NCBI RefSeq assembly: GCF_020524085.2 | Contig: NZ_CP129016.1 | Coordinates: 1,110,001 to 1,174,000, forward strand | Direction: 5' to 3' | DNA: 64,000 nt | DNA from: Halobacillus litoralis | GTDB lineage: Bacteria; Bacillota; Bacilli; Bacillales; Halobacillaceae | Part shown: in pieces, positions 36,138 through 45,040 of the stretch | Numbering within the stretch: the first letter of the stretch is position 1 | How the letters are laid out: the number at the start of each line of letters is the position of its first letter | The notes under the pieces: generated by a model | Database searches by the model: none | Seen by the model: only the letters and a program-made list of their open reading frames with translations | What the model was told of the DNA's origin: nothing | Translations under genes and position numbers: made by a program

Positions 36138-36848
36138 ATGGCTGCGCCTTTGTATCGTAGAATTGCTCAACAAATTAAAGAGGAAATCCAATCGGGAATA
36201 TGGAAAGAAGGGGAAGCGATCCCGACAGAAATGCATCTGTCAGAAAGGTATGGAGCATCCCGGGTGACGGTAAGACAGGCAATCAAAGGTCTTGTCGAAG
36301 AGGGGCTTCTTGAGAAAATACAGGGGAGCGGTACGTATGTGAAAGAGCAGAAGATTGAACACAACATTTTCGAACTACTGAGTTTCACTGAAGAAATGAG
36401 ACGTTTAAACAAAGAACCTGTGAATAAAGTCCTCCACTTTGAATTGAAAGAAGCAGAGGACCATGTGAAACGCATGTTAAAACTTGCCGATGGGGAGAAG
36501 GTTTTTTACGTCCGACGACAAAGACTTGTCGATGATATTCCCTATGTTGTCGAGGATACGTATCTGCCGGTTTCCATGTTTCCAAATCTTTCCTATGGGA
36601 TTATGACCGGTTCGAAATATGATTATATTGAAAAAGAAGTGGGGATGAAAATCAAAGACAGCTTTCAGGAAGTCATCCCGGTGCTGCCTTCAACGGATAT
36701 TGCAGAAGCACTTACGGTCGAGGAATCCATGCCGATTTTGAAAATTCAATTGTATAGTGTTTTTGTTGATGGGTCGATCTTTGAATATAGTGAAAACTAT
36801 TTCAAAAGTGATGAATACAAGTTTACCCTCAGGGCTTCCGGGCCCTGA
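36138..36848 (+). CDS. GntR/HutC-family regulator of the mal genes
   Basis: A 236-residue repressor-type protein: winged helix (about 1-70; PTEMHLSERYGASRVTVRQAIKGL) and UTRA effector domain (about 85-230). It is divergent from malA-malP and a palindrome overlaps the malA promoter, so it probably controls them in response to a phosphorylated sugar. This differs from B. subtilis, where MalR is an RpiR-type activator. A TATAAT at 36036-36041 may be its own -10. Confidence 0.9.
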   Translation: MAAPLYRRIAQQIKEEIQSGIWKEGEAIPTEMHLSERYGASRVTVRQAIKGLVEEGLLEKIQGSGTYVKEQKIEHNIFELLSFTEEMRRLNKEPVNKVLHFELKEAEDHVKRMLKLADGEKVFYVRRQRLVDDIPYVVEDTYLPVSMFPNLSYGIMTGSKYDYIEKEVGMKIKDSFQEVIPVLPSTDIAEALTVEESMPILKIQLYSVFVDGSIFEYSENYFKSDEYKFTLRASGP

Positions 36849-36868
36849 GCGGATGCCATTTCTTGACG

Positions 36869-36899
36869 AAAAGCACAGGCGAAGGTGCCTGTGCTTTTT
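36869..36899. terminator. Terminator after gntR-type gene
   Basis: Twelve-base arms (36869-36880 and 36887-36898) with a 6-base loop and T run, between convergent genes. Confidence 0.9.
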
Positions 36900-36985
36900 C
36901 TGATGGTCCACGAAATGAGAGAATTCGGAGCTGCTGAGAGAGTGTTCAGGGGAGCGGCTTTCGGTTCCAGATCCAGACGTTTTGA

Positions 36986-38107
36986 CTATGAGGGTGAGGA
37001 AGGAGGTTGTTGGGTTTTATTTTGTTTTTTCGCTTTGAAAAGCAAGCCCGTCCAAACAATTAAAGGAATGATTAGACCGTGCGTAATGGCAAACGGAAAC
37101 CATGTTTCATTGATGAAAGTCTCAAAATAAGCGACATCCGGGTATGCGATAATGGATAATACGACCATTCCCATTCCCAAGGGGAGCAATAAAGGGCGGT
37201 GGTCTTCCATGGTCAGAAATTGGGCGATGCCTACAGAGGTTGAATAATAAAGGATGACCATTTTAAAGAAAATTGTAATCATCCAAATGATAGCGATGAT
37301 AATCTCCAAACCTTCTAAAAAACCGGCGATATTGATTTTTTGAGCTAATTTGTAGCTTGGATAGGTGTTCAACGCAGTTAAATCGCTGCCTAAAATCAGG
37401 ACGCATAAAAGAGTAATTAACGTTAAGACAGCGCCACCAATGAAAGTTCCTAACAGCCAGGCTCTTTTTTTTGTTTTCCCATCTTTGACATAAGGAATGA
37501 TCATAAGAAAAGTGACCATTTCTAATAATGGTGTACCGATCACGAATGTAGAAGTGTCCAGGACAGGAACGATTCCATTGCTAAGAACCGGTTGTAAATT
37601 CTCCATTTTTATTTGCGGAGATAATGTGATGGTGAAAAAGACCAACAGGAGGACAACCCAGGGCATAAACATTTCTGAAGATCGTCCGATGGCTTCTAGT
37701 CCAAGGTAAGTTCCCCATATGACAACGATCAAAAAAAGGATATGAGTAAACTGCAAGGGTGTTTCTGGAATGATTTGGGTGGTCATGAAGTCACCGATGT
37801 TTCTTAAAACAAGGGAAGCAAGAATATAAAGGAAAGAAAGATAGAAAAAAAGCAGCACTCTGCCCAGCCAGTTCCCAAAAACAGAAATCGTAGCCTGGAC
37901 GAATGTTTGTCCTTTCATCAGTGTAGCAATGTGATTGTATAGAACAACAAGAAGCAATCCAACAGCAATGGAAATGGAAATGGACATCCAGGCATCCTGT
38001 TTTGCGTGGGCCGTAAGCGGGGTAGGGACGATCAAAATGGAACTTCCCACAGAAAACAAGATGACTAGAAACATAAACTGCCGGGGGCTGATCGTCTGAT
38101 TATCCAT
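36986..38107 (-). CDS. Spore germination permease, GerAB family
   Basis: B subunit of a nutrient germinant receptor in the inner spore membrane. The 373-residue protein has about ten membrane helices, the GerAB start ISPRQFMFLVILFSVGSSIL and the central PWVVLLLVFFTITLSP region. GerAB-type subunits belong to the APC superfamily and bind the germinant. AGAGGTG precedes the ATG. It is last in an A-C-D-B operon. Confidence 0.9.
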   Translation of the reverse strand: MDNQTISPRQFMFLVILFSVGSSILIVPTPLTAHAKQDAWMSISISIAVGLLLVVLYNHIATLMKGQTFVQATISVFGNWLGRVLLFFYLSFLYILASLVLRNIGDFMTTQIIPETPLQFTHILFLIVVIWGTYLGLEAIGRSSEMFMPWVVLLLVFFTITLSPQIKMENLQPVLSNGIVPVLDTSTFVIGTPLLEMVTFLMIIPYVKDGKTKKRAWLLGTFIGGAVLTLITLLCVLILGSDLTALNTYPSYKLAQKINIAGFLEGLEIIIAIIWMITIFFKMVILYYSTSVGIAQFLTMEDHRPLLLPLGMGMVVLSIIAYPDVAYFETFINETWFPFAITHGLIIPLIVWTGLLFKAKKQNKTQQPPSSPS

Positions 38108-38125
38108 ATCTACACCTCTTATCGT

Positions 38126-38338
38126 TTAGAATCCAATCATTTTATAGAAACTTTGAATGAGGTCGAGTGGGTTTGTAAGCTCAACCTCCAAGCTTTCCAA
38201 CACACTAATGATCGTGAAGGAAAGAAGGAAAATCGTGAAAAACCATGCCTCTTTTTTTCTGTTTTTCTTGTGCAGCCTTGGGAATTCAAGTAAGAAAATA
38301 CCTAGGGCGAGAATGATGATGGAGACCATAGACCACAT
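38126..38338 (-). CDS. Small two-helix GerD-type receptor subunit
   Basis: A 70-residue protein with two predicted membrane helices (about 3-18 and 33-50) between the C and B genes of a ger operon. Several Bacillus receptor operons carry a similar small two-helix D gene that modulates receptor function. Start at 38338 is preferred (AGGTG 8 bases upstream) over GTG 38347. Identification rests on size, topology and context. Confidence 0.7.
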   Translation of the reverse strand: MWSMVSIIILALGIFLLEFPRLHKKNRKKEAWFFTIFLLSFTIISVLESLEVELTNPLDLIQSFYKMIGF

Positions 38339-38349
38339 GTGGATCACAC

Positions 38350-39540
38350 CTATTCTTCTTTTGTAATGGGTTGGGTGGAATTTCCTTTTCTTCGAATTTG
38401 AGCTTTGACTTGAATGTCGATCTTTAATTCTTTGAACTTGCTATTCCAATTGTTTTCTATCGTCTTCCAATAGGCAGGATTTTTTCGGTGGATGAGATTA
38501 CCGAACCCGAAAATATCACTTCCGAAGTCTTCTTGCGCAGCTTTGATTGCAGCTTGCATCTTCTGCTTGACCCTATTTTCAACTTCTCCATTAATGGTTT
38601 CAATGGATTCTGCCTTCGTAAGGTCGATGGGACAGTCTAATTCTCCTACATTACCTTCCAATTCTAATTCAATGGATATGGTGGGGTTCCCATCGTCGAA
38701 CTTCGCCTTTAAACTGTTGTCTGTCCGAAGCACTTCTACACTAATAAGTCCTTTATCTTCGCAAGGGTATGAAACGGTTGTACTTTCCATGTCACCTGTA
38801 ATATAGTTCAAGCCTTTGCTTTCCTCAGGTTTTAACCAGCCGATCAATCGATCCTCTTCCATAACGGCAAGGTTATCAATTCGTAATTGTGTAGGGGCAT
38901 CAATTTTTTCTATATTCTCAATCGATGTACCAACTTCAGCATTGCCATCAATGAGCAGGCCTGGGAGCACTGGGTTTTGCCCTTTACTACGGATTTGAGC
39001 AATCAGTTCATCAATGACAACCCCTCTTGAACTTCCTAGACTTCTCTGCACGGCTTCCATCGAATGCATGAGTTTGTTGGCAGGAATTTTTTCATACGGA
39101 GTGAGGACATTCAAAAGATCTTTAACTCCTGTATCCTTCGCAATGGTCACAAAAAATGCGGTCCGGAATTCATGGTCTCTATAAAAAGCATCAAGAGATG
39201 GGAGGATGCCTTCCTCTGCCAATTTTCTTCCGATCACAAGCAGGCGTAGTTGTGACAGATACATTTTCCTCGGAGACTTTTCTGTCATATTCCGAAAAGC
39301 TTCGAAGAGGGAATCTCCTGTTGATTCATAAATGGAAACAGGCGGCCTTGTAGTTGGTGCATCTGTCGCTATTTCTGACGGGTTGATGACTTGAGTGATC
39401 AATAGGAACTGGTTGTCTTCTGTTTTATCGATTCCGACAGCTACGACAATTCCAAGGTCATCTAACTCTTTACTATTCCAACATCCGGAAAGAAGTAGCA
39501 GGCAAATCGCCAGGAAGATCGCTTTATTATATAGGTTCAT
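38350..39540 (-). CDS. Spore germination lipoprotein, GerAC family
   Basis: C subunit of the germinant receptor, a lipoprotein of the inner spore membrane. The 396-residue protein has lipobox LLSGCWNSKELDDLGIV, a hallmark of GerAC, with Cys at about residue 20. The mature part has the three-domain GerAC layout. It starts a few bases after the A-subunit gene stop. Confidence 0.92.
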   Translation of the reverse strand: MNLYNKAIFLAICLLLLSGCWNSKELDDLGIVVAVGIDKTEDNQFLLITQVINPSEIATDAPTTRPPVSIYESTGDSLFEAFRNMTEKSPRKMYLSQLRLLVIGRKLAEEGILPSLDAFYRDHEFRTAFFVTIAKDTGVKDLLNVLTPYEKIPANKLMHSMEAVQRSLGSSRGVVIDELIAQIRSKGQNPVLPGLLIDGNAEVGTSIENIEKIDAPTQLRIDNLAVMEEDRLIGWLKPEESKGLNYITGDMESTTVSYPCEDKGLISVEVLRTDNSLKAKFDDGNPTISIELELEGNVGELDCPIDLTKAESIETINGEVENRVKQKMQAAIKAAQEDFGSDIFGFGNLIHRKNPAYWKTIENNWNSKFKELKIDIQVKAQIRRKGNSTQPITKEE

Positions 39541-39548
39541 CTACATCC

Positions 39549-41066
39549 CTACCTCTCTTTTGAAGTGGAATCGACACGTTTTTGGTCGCTTTTCGTAAAG
39601 AAACTAGGCCGGGAAAGAAGGCCCCAATGGGGTAAACGGATCAAGACATCTTTTTGGTCTTTCCCTATCATAGGTGCGAGAGGGGCCATATAAGGCTTTC
39701 CGAACGAATTTAAGCTGCTTAAATGAAAAACGATAGCAATCATACCTAAAATGATACCGAATAGCCCAAAAGTGGCCGCCAGAATCATCATTGGAAAACG
39801 GAGAATTCTAATGGAGATCGCCATATTGTAAGTAGGAAACACGAAACTGCTGATTGCCGTAATGGCTACTACGATGACCATGGCGGGAGAAACAAGGCCC
39901 GCTTGGACAGCTGATTGACCGAGTACGAGCGCCCCAACAATGGAGACAGCTGAACCGACGGGTTTTGGTAGACGGACCCCGGCTTCCCGTAGGACTTCAA
40001 AGGTCAACTCCATCATTAAAGCTTCCACAAAGGCTGGGAAAGGAACCCCGTCCCTTTGAGAAGCAAGACTGATCAAAAGTGGAGGGGGAATCATTTCATG
40101 GTGGAACGTTGTAAAAGCGATATATAATGATGGCATAAACAAGGCTACCGAAAAACAAAACAATCGAAGTAATCTCACCAGTGTTCCGATGTCTGCTCTT
40201 TGGTAATAGTCTTCACTGGACTGCATGAAATTCACAAATAGAGCAGGCACTAAAAGGACATTCGGCGTACCATCAATCAGGATGGCAACCCTGCCTTCCA
40301 AGATTCCCCCAGCAATGGCATCCGGCTTTTCTGAATTATAAACCGTAGGGAACGGGGAATACTGAGCATCCTGAATGAATTCCTCAATATATCCACTTTC
40401 TAACACGGCATCGATATCGATTTGGTCCAGTCTTTCCATCACTTGATCAAGGACTTCTTTTTCAGCTGTGCCCTCTAAATAAACAACGGCAACGTCCGTA
40501 CAAGTTTTCCTTCCGATGGTTTTCGCTTCTACTCTGAGGTTAGGATCTTTAATTTTCCGTCTTAATAGAGCGGTGTTTGTTCTGATCGTTTCAGTGAAAG
40601 CTTCTTTTGGCCCGCGGATGACGCTTTCTGATGTAGTTTCTTGGACGCCTCTGTCGCGCCAGCCTTTTGTACTTGCTGATAAAGCTTTCGTTTGCTTGTC
40701 TAGGAGTAAAATGGTTTCACCAGAAAGTAATTTCTTCAGTAGGTCCTGTTTATCTTTCACTTCCGCCATTTCACCAATGGGGAGATTGGCCTCTTTAATG
40801 GATGTATATAGATGGTGAGTCAAATGCCTTTTTTCTGGAACCTCAAGCATTAAAGCTTCCAAAATGAAGTTTTGTACCGTGTTCTTATCTACAAGTCCAT
40901 CCATGTAAAGGACAGCAGCGGATGTCTTATGAATGGAAAAGGGACGTGTCACAAGGTCCGAGCTATTTCCGAGTGTTGTGCGGATATCGTTCAAATTTTC
41001 ATCTAATGATGGTGAGAGAGGCTGAGTGTTAGGGGAAGTCTTTTCATTCGTCGTATTATCCTTCAC
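39549..41066 (-). CDS. Spore germination protein, GerAA family
   Basis: A subunit of the germinant receptor. The 505-residue protein has a hydrophilic N-terminal region (about 1-270) and a membrane region with about five helices, including IDGTPNVLLVPALFVNFMQSSEDYY and LPKPVGSAVSIVGALVLGQSAVQAG motifs typical of GerAA. It starts with GTG at 41066 after GGAGG. It is the first gene of the operon, expected to be transcribed in the forespore. Confidence 0.92.
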   Translation of the reverse strand: MKDNTTNEKTSPNTQPLSPSLDENLNDIRTTLGNSSDLVTRPFSIHKTSAAVLYMDGLVDKNTVQNFILEALMLEVPEKRHLTHHLYTSIKEANLPIGEMAEVKDKQDLLKKLLSGETILLLDKQTKALSASTKGWRDRGVQETTSESVIRGPKEAFTETIRTNTALLRRKIKDPNLRVEAKTIGRKTCTDVAVVYLEGTAEKEVLDQVMERLDQIDIDAVLESGYIEEFIQDAQYSPFPTVYNSEKPDAIAGGILEGRVAILIDGTPNVLLVPALFVNFMQSSEDYYQRADIGTLVRLLRLFCFSVALFMPSLYIAFTTFHHEMIPPPLLISLASQRDGVPFPAFVEALMMELTFEVLREAGVRLPKPVGSAVSIVGALVLGQSAVQAGLVSPAMVIVVAITAISSFVFPTYNMAISIRILRFPMMILAATFGLFGIILGMIAIVFHLSSLNSFGKPYMAPLAPMIGKDQKDVLIRLPHWGLLSRPSFFTKSDQKRVDSTSKER

Positions 41067-41092
41067 AAACTCCCACCTCCGCTGTTTTTCAT

Positions 41093-41122
41093 TAGCATGT
41101 TCATCTATTGGGAATTTATGAA
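41093..41122 (-). promoter_or_regulatory. Candidate forespore SigG promoter of ger operon
   Basis: On the minus strand TTCATA (41122-41117), 17-base spacer and CATGCTA (41099-41093), matching the SigG -10 pattern CATnnTA and partly its -35. It lies 27 bases before the GerAA start codon. Confidence 0.4.
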
Positions 41123-41230
41123 AGGGGTATCCTTCTTTTTAACGGTGTTTGATTACAGGTGCAAAAAAGAGGTTCTTAAACAAAGGTTCAATCATAGGGA
41201 TTGATGGTTGGGTGATAGTAATCTAACGAA

Positions 41231-41263
41231 AAAAAGACTGCTCCTCAGAGGAGCAGTCTTTTT
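41231..41263. terminator. Strong palindromic terminator
   Basis: Sixteen-base arms (41231-41246 and 41248-41263) with A and T runs. It lies after a remnant of an ABC permease gene on the minus strand and upstream of the ger operon. Confidence 0.85.
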
Positions 41264-41271
41264 GCTATGGG

Positions 41272-41378
41272 TTATTCTTTTACAGATCCGGATACGATCC
41301 TTCGTTGAATAGTAAAACCATGATGACAAGAGGGACTGTAAAAATGATGGTAGGTGCTGAGATTTCCTCCTATGGAAT
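41272..41378 (-). pseudogene. Remnant of carbohydrate ABC permease C-terminus
   Basis: On the minus strand one frame reads ISAPTIIFTVPLVIMVLLF and another, one base shifted, reads QRRIVSGSVKE and stops at 41272. Joined, these look like the last helix and tail of a MalG-type sugar ABC permease. Upstream codons hit a stop (TAG), so only the 3' end is left. Identification is from recalled family pattern on a very short stretch. Confidence 0.45.
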
Positions 41379-41429
41379 GGTGTACTGGCTTTGGAACATT
41401 GCAATCTCGACAGATTACGGGCTTTCATA

Positions 41430-41890
41430 TCAAGGGGTTAGAGGTCTACGGAAATAAATCATGTCCATCCCTCTTATACCATTTTCATAAAAAGGATTCG
41501 AGTATTGAAGGAAGAAATCATGATGAATTTTATAAAACCGAAAACCAGCTTTTTGATAAAAGGCTAAGTTTTCTATACTAGAATTAGAAGTTCCGACGAG
41601 CATTTCTTTGTACCCGTTTTATGAAAAAGTGAACAGGATGCGTCAATTACTCGTTTTCCAAATCCTTTTCCTCGATAGGCTTCTTGTAAGGCGATGTTCT
41701 TGATTTCGACCGTGTTCTCTTCAGGAAACACGAACAAACAGACACCAATATGTCCATCCTTCAGATAAATGGTATAGAACACACCATCATCAATATAGCT
41801 TTCAACAATGGTTTCAGATTCATCAGCCAGCAGAAGGTCTGCCATGAAAAGGCGGCGGTCTTTCGTTTCCACTAAATGAATACGGCTCAT
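41430..41890 (-). pseudogene. GNAT N-acetyltransferase, broken by one-base deletion
   Basis: The first frame (ATG 41890 after GGAGGAGG) has the acetyl-CoA loop YRGKGFGKRVID but ends early at 41573. A second frame continues as GYKEMLVGTSNSSIENLAFYQ and then KAGFRF, GMDMIYFRRPL, to TGA at 41430, completing the GNAT fold. Adding one base to the T4 run at 41617-41620 joins them. Restored length about 153 residues. Substrate unknown. Confidence 0.82.
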
Positions 41891-41933
41891 AAGTTCCTCC
41901 TCCTTCATGTTCGGCTATTATCGTAAGGATGTG

Positions 41934-41944
41934 GTTATGATAAC
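41934..41944. promoter_or_regulatory. Palindrome upstream of hydroxylase gene, possible Fur-like site
   Basis: GTTATGATAAC, a perfect palindrome around its centre base, lies about 145 bases before the siderophore-type hydroxylase gene. It only partly fits the Fur 7-1-7 pattern, so assignment is weak. Confidence 0.25.
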
Positions 41945-42088
41945 ATAAGGGTAGTACATCTTTTTCAGAAATCGGAAATTTTTCTGAAAAGACATCATCT
42001 ATGGAGTGCAAAAGCTCAGGGTGATTTTTTGCGGGAATAGAGAAGATTTCCCTAAACATTTGAGGAATGTAACATAAAGGAGTCGTCG

Positions 42089-43399
42089 ATGATGGAACAA
42101 CGAGAAAAGATCTATGATTTGATCGGAGTAGGTGTAGGACCTTTCAATTTAAGTCTGGCTGCTTTGCTGGATGAGATAGACGAAGTCGAACCCCTCTTTT
42201 TTGAACAGAATGAAGCTTTTGACTGGCATCCGGGAATGTTAATTGAAGGGACAAAAATGCAAGTCCCTTTTATTGCTGATTTGGTGACAATGGCAGATCC
42301 GACGAACAAATACAGCTTTTTGAACTATATCAGCAAAAATGAGCGGATGTATCAGTTTTACTTTTTGCAGCGGCTCGACATCCCGAGAAGAGAATACAAT
42401 GACTACTGCCAATGGGTTGCTCGACAGCTCGACAGCTGCCGATTTGGGAGAAGAGTTACGAATATAAAGCATTACAAGGATAATGACGAGCTTTTCGAAG
42501 TAGAAGTGACGAATGTAGAAAGTGGAGAAACCGAGGTGTACCGCACGAAGAATTTAGTCATGGGTACAGGAAGCGTGCCGGTCATGCCGCGCTCTTTCCA
42601 AGATGCTTCTTCAGAAGACGTTTTCCATACAGCAGACTTCCTGCCGAATCAGGACCGCTGTCGTAAGGCGGAGTCCATCACAGTTGTCGGTTCAGGACAA
42701 AGTGCGGCTGAGACCTTTCGCGAACTGCTGAAAGAGCAGCGTGATTGTGGCTATCGTCTCGATTGGATTACGCGATCGGCGAGTTTTGAGTCGATGGAAG
42801 AATCAAAGCTAAGCCTCGAGCATTTTTCACCGGATTACGTGAATTATTTTTACCAGCTTCCACAAAAGCAGAAAGATGAGATCTTCGCTAATCAAGGACT
42901 ATATTATAAAGGAATCAGCAATCATACGATCAATGACATCTACAATCTCTTATATGAGTATTCGGTCGGTCGGGAAGAGCTGGATGTCGGATTGCAGGTA
43001 CTTAGTGAAGTGAAGGATGTTCGTCCAAAAGCAGGTGGTGGCTATGAACTCGAATGCTATCACTATCAGAAAAAGGAGACGTTCACCCATGAAACGGATC
43101 TCGTGATTGCAGCAACGGGTTACAAGCCTTTGGTTCCAGACTTTATCCACCACTTGGAGGATTTCCTTGATTGGGATGAAGAAGGAAGATACAAAGTGAC
43201 CGCGGATTATCGACTTGTAACTACGGAAGAGACAGCGAACGAAATTTATGTCCACAGTGGGATATCGCATACCCATGGTGTAGGTTCGACCAACCTGGGA
43301 TTATCTATCCACCGGAATAAAGTCATCATCAACCACCTCGTGGGACGCGAAGTTTTCCCTACGAACGAAAAAAATATTTTCCAGTCCTTCACGGTCTAA
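42089..43399 (+). CDS. Lysine/ornithine N-hydroxylase (IucD/SidA family)
   Basis: A 436-residue flavin monooxygenase that N-hydroxylates lysine, ornithine or a diamine for hydroxamate siderophores. It has the FAD site GVGVGPFNLSLAALL, FDWHPGM, the NADPH site VVGSGQSAAETFREL and ATGYKP near the C-terminus. AAAGGAG lies 6 bases before the ATG. No siderophore synthetase, transporter or acetyltransferase of the IucA/C type is next to it, so it appears as an orphan here. Confidence 0.9.
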   Translation: MMEQREKIYDLIGVGVGPFNLSLAALLDEIDEVEPLFFEQNEAFDWHPGMLIEGTKMQVPFIADLVTMADPTNKYSFLNYISKNERMYQFYFLQRLDIPRREYNDYCQWVARQLDSCRFGRRVTNIKHYKDNDELFEVEVTNVESGETEVYRTKNLVMGTGSVPVMPRSFQDASSEDVFHTADFLPNQDRCRKAESITVVGSGQSAAETFRELLKEQRDCGYRLDWITRSASFESMEESKLSLEHFSPDYVNYFYQLPQKQKDEIFANQGLYYKGISNHTINDIYNLLYEYSVGREELDVGLQVLSEVKDVRPKAGGGYELECYHYQKKETFTHETDLVIAATGYKPLVPDFIHHLEDFLDWDEEGRYKVTADYRLVTTEETANEIYVHSGISHTHGVGSTNLGLSIHRNKVIINHLVGREVFPTNEKNIFQSFTV

Positions 43400-43408
43400 T
43401 TATTATCA

Positions 43409-43436
43409 CCCCAGCCATTCATGGCTGGGGTTTTTT
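43409..43436 (+). terminator. Terminator after N-hydroxylase gene
   Basis: Ten-base perfect arms (43409-43418 and 43421-43430) followed by T6. Confidence 0.92.
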
Positions 43437-43454
43437 GCATGATTTATTAAAGAA

Positions 43455-43682
43455 TATGGCAGGAGGATAGCGTAAGACTTAGGTTCGAGAGTTTGACACG
43501 ATGTGGGGGGCGTTCGATGTTGGCACAGGACGTGCCGTACTTAATCGAACTTCCTCTATCCTTTTGCCCCTCCTCGGACTTCGTTTTGCGAGGTCTTACC
43601 GTTTCCCAACCCCCCCTGACTACTAATGAGGCAAACGAACCCCGGTTATCTCGAAAATGAGTCTTCAACAAACGGGAGCTTT
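43455..43682 (+). repeat. Intergenic TIR element, copy E (divergent, short)
   Basis: Terminal repeats at 43473-43490 and 43649-43666 match the 18-base consensus with a few changes; 194 bp end to end. Flanks ATGGCAGGA and AACAAACGGGAGCTTT match other copies. The interior keeps only fragments of the GC-rich modules and has its own hairpin (GTTCGAT...ATCGAAC, about 43510-43552). Confidence 0.75.
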
Positions 43683-43718
43683 TATAGGCGGTAATAGAGT
43701 ACGGGGTACTGTTGATAA

Positions 43719-43785
43719 TGTGTATAAAATTGTGCATATGTGAATAAGGGGAGAATTTACGAGAAGAAATCACTACTTATCCACA
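43719..43785. promoter_or_regulatory. Cluster of three DnaA-box sequences
   Basis: TGTGTATAA (43719-43727), TGTGAATAA (43739-43747) and TTATCCACA (43777-43785) all fit TTATnCACA on one strand or the other. Near matches lie at 43710, 43731 and 43815. The boxes also form an inverted repeat. No origin genes are nearby. Confidence 0.5.
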
Positions 43786-43903
43786 TGTGTATAGAGGGTG
43801 ATCTTTTTTTACTTTATCCAATCCTATCTCGTTAGGAATTGTTGAGATTATGCAGTGTTTCCATTAAGAATCTGTAAAACTAGCAAATTGTGATGGTAAT
43901 CTA

Positions 43904-43934
43904 TTGACATCTGGTCCTTAAGGGTTAATAATAT
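43904..43934 (+). promoter_or_regulatory. Candidate SigA promoter of argC operon
   Basis: TTGACA (43904-43909) is a perfect -35; TAATAA (43926-43931, 16-base spacer) or TAATAT (43929-43934, 19) would be the -10. An ARG-box-like stretch with a good right half follows at 43951-43968, placed for AhrC/ArgR repression. Confidence 0.6.
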
Positions 43935-43982
43935 TGTAAATATACAGATGAAATAATAAATATACATAGAGGTGGATTCAGA

Positions 43983-45020
43983 GTGAAAGCAGGGATCGTA
44001 GGTGCGACCGGGTACGGCGGAATAGAATTGCTCCGCTTATTAACAAATCATCCACAAGTTAAAACGATAACCTTATATTCATCTTCCCAGGCAGGGGAGA
44101 AATTTGAAGACATTTACCCTCAATTCCATGGGGGAGAATCTTATGTGTTACAAGATTTAGTACCGGAGAAGATGAAGGAAGATTTGGACGTCATTTTCCT
44201 TGCGACTCCGTCTGGGGTTTCAAGTAAATTGACTCCTCAGCTGCAGGGCGGCCATGCAAAGGTCATTGATCTTTCTGGAGATTTGAGGTTAAAAGAGCCC
44301 ACATCTTATGAACAGTGGTATAAAAAAGAAGCAGCTCCTGATGATACGCTGGAAAATGCCATCTATGGGCTCCCAGAGTGGAATCAAGAGCGAATACAGG
44401 AAGCCGACATTATTGCCAATCCAGGGTGCTATCCAACCGCGACATTACTTGGTTTGGGCCCCGTAGTCAAAGAAGGTTTGGTGAAGCCTGACTCTGTCGT
44501 GATTGATGCGAAATCAGGGGTCTCAGGTGCGGGGAAAAATCCAAATCCGATCACCCATTTTGCTCATGCCCAGGAAAATTTTCAAATTTATAAAGTGAAT
44601 CAACATCAACACATCCCGGAAATTGAACAACAATTGTCCATATGGGACGACCAAATAGAGCCTGTCACCTTTTCGACACACCTCGTTCCGATGACTAGAG
44701 GAATCATGGCGACCATCTATCTTCAGTTAAAAGAAGAGGTAAGTGAAGAGGACTTGCGGCAGAAGTTTAAGAGCTACTATGAGTCACAGCCTTTCGTCAG
44801 AGTACGTGAATCGGGCGGATTTCCATGCACGAAAGATGTGTACGGATCTAATTTTTGTGACATCGGTCTTACCATTGATGCCCGGACCAAGCGGGTCACC
44901 ATCGTAAGTGTCATCGATAACTTAATGAAAGGGGCGGCCAGTCAGGCGGTCCAAAATATGAATCTTGTATTTCGATATGACGAGAAAACAGGGCTTGCAC
45001 CACTGCCTGTTTATCCTTAA
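43983..45020 (+). CDS. argC: N-acetyl-gamma-glutamyl-phosphate reductase
   Basis: Third step of arginine synthesis. The 345-residue protein begins with the NADP fold MKAGIVGATGYGGIELLRLL, starts at GTG 43983 after GAGGTGG, and carries the active-site Cys in NPGCYPTATLLGL near residue 148; HxxH-type catalytic His lies in HLVPMTRG. First gene of the argCJBD-carAB-argF cluster, as in B. subtilis. Confidence 0.96.
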   Translation: MKAGIVGATGYGGIELLRLLTNHPQVKTITLYSSSQAGEKFEDIYPQFHGGESYVLQDLVPEKMKEDLDVIFLATPSGVSSKLTPQLQGGHAKVIDLSGDLRLKEPTSYEQWYKKEAAPDDTLENAIYGLPEWNQERIQEADIIANPGCYPTATLLGLGPVVKEGLVKPDSVVIDAKSGVSGAGKNPNPITHFAHAQENFQIYKVNQHQHIPEIEQQLSIWDDQIEPVTFSTHLVPMTRGIMATIYLQLKEEVSEEDLRQKFKSYYESQPFVRVRESGGFPCTKDVYGSNFCDIGLTIDARTKRVTIVSVIDNLMKGAASQAVQNMNLVFRYDEKTGLAPLPVYP

Positions 45021-45040
45021 TGAAGAGAGGGAGAGATGGT

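Noticed and set aside
41823..42059. 78-residue minus-strand frame upstream of the GNAT gene
   Set aside because: Overlaps the GNAT start region in another frame and has no ribosome site; no family resemblance.
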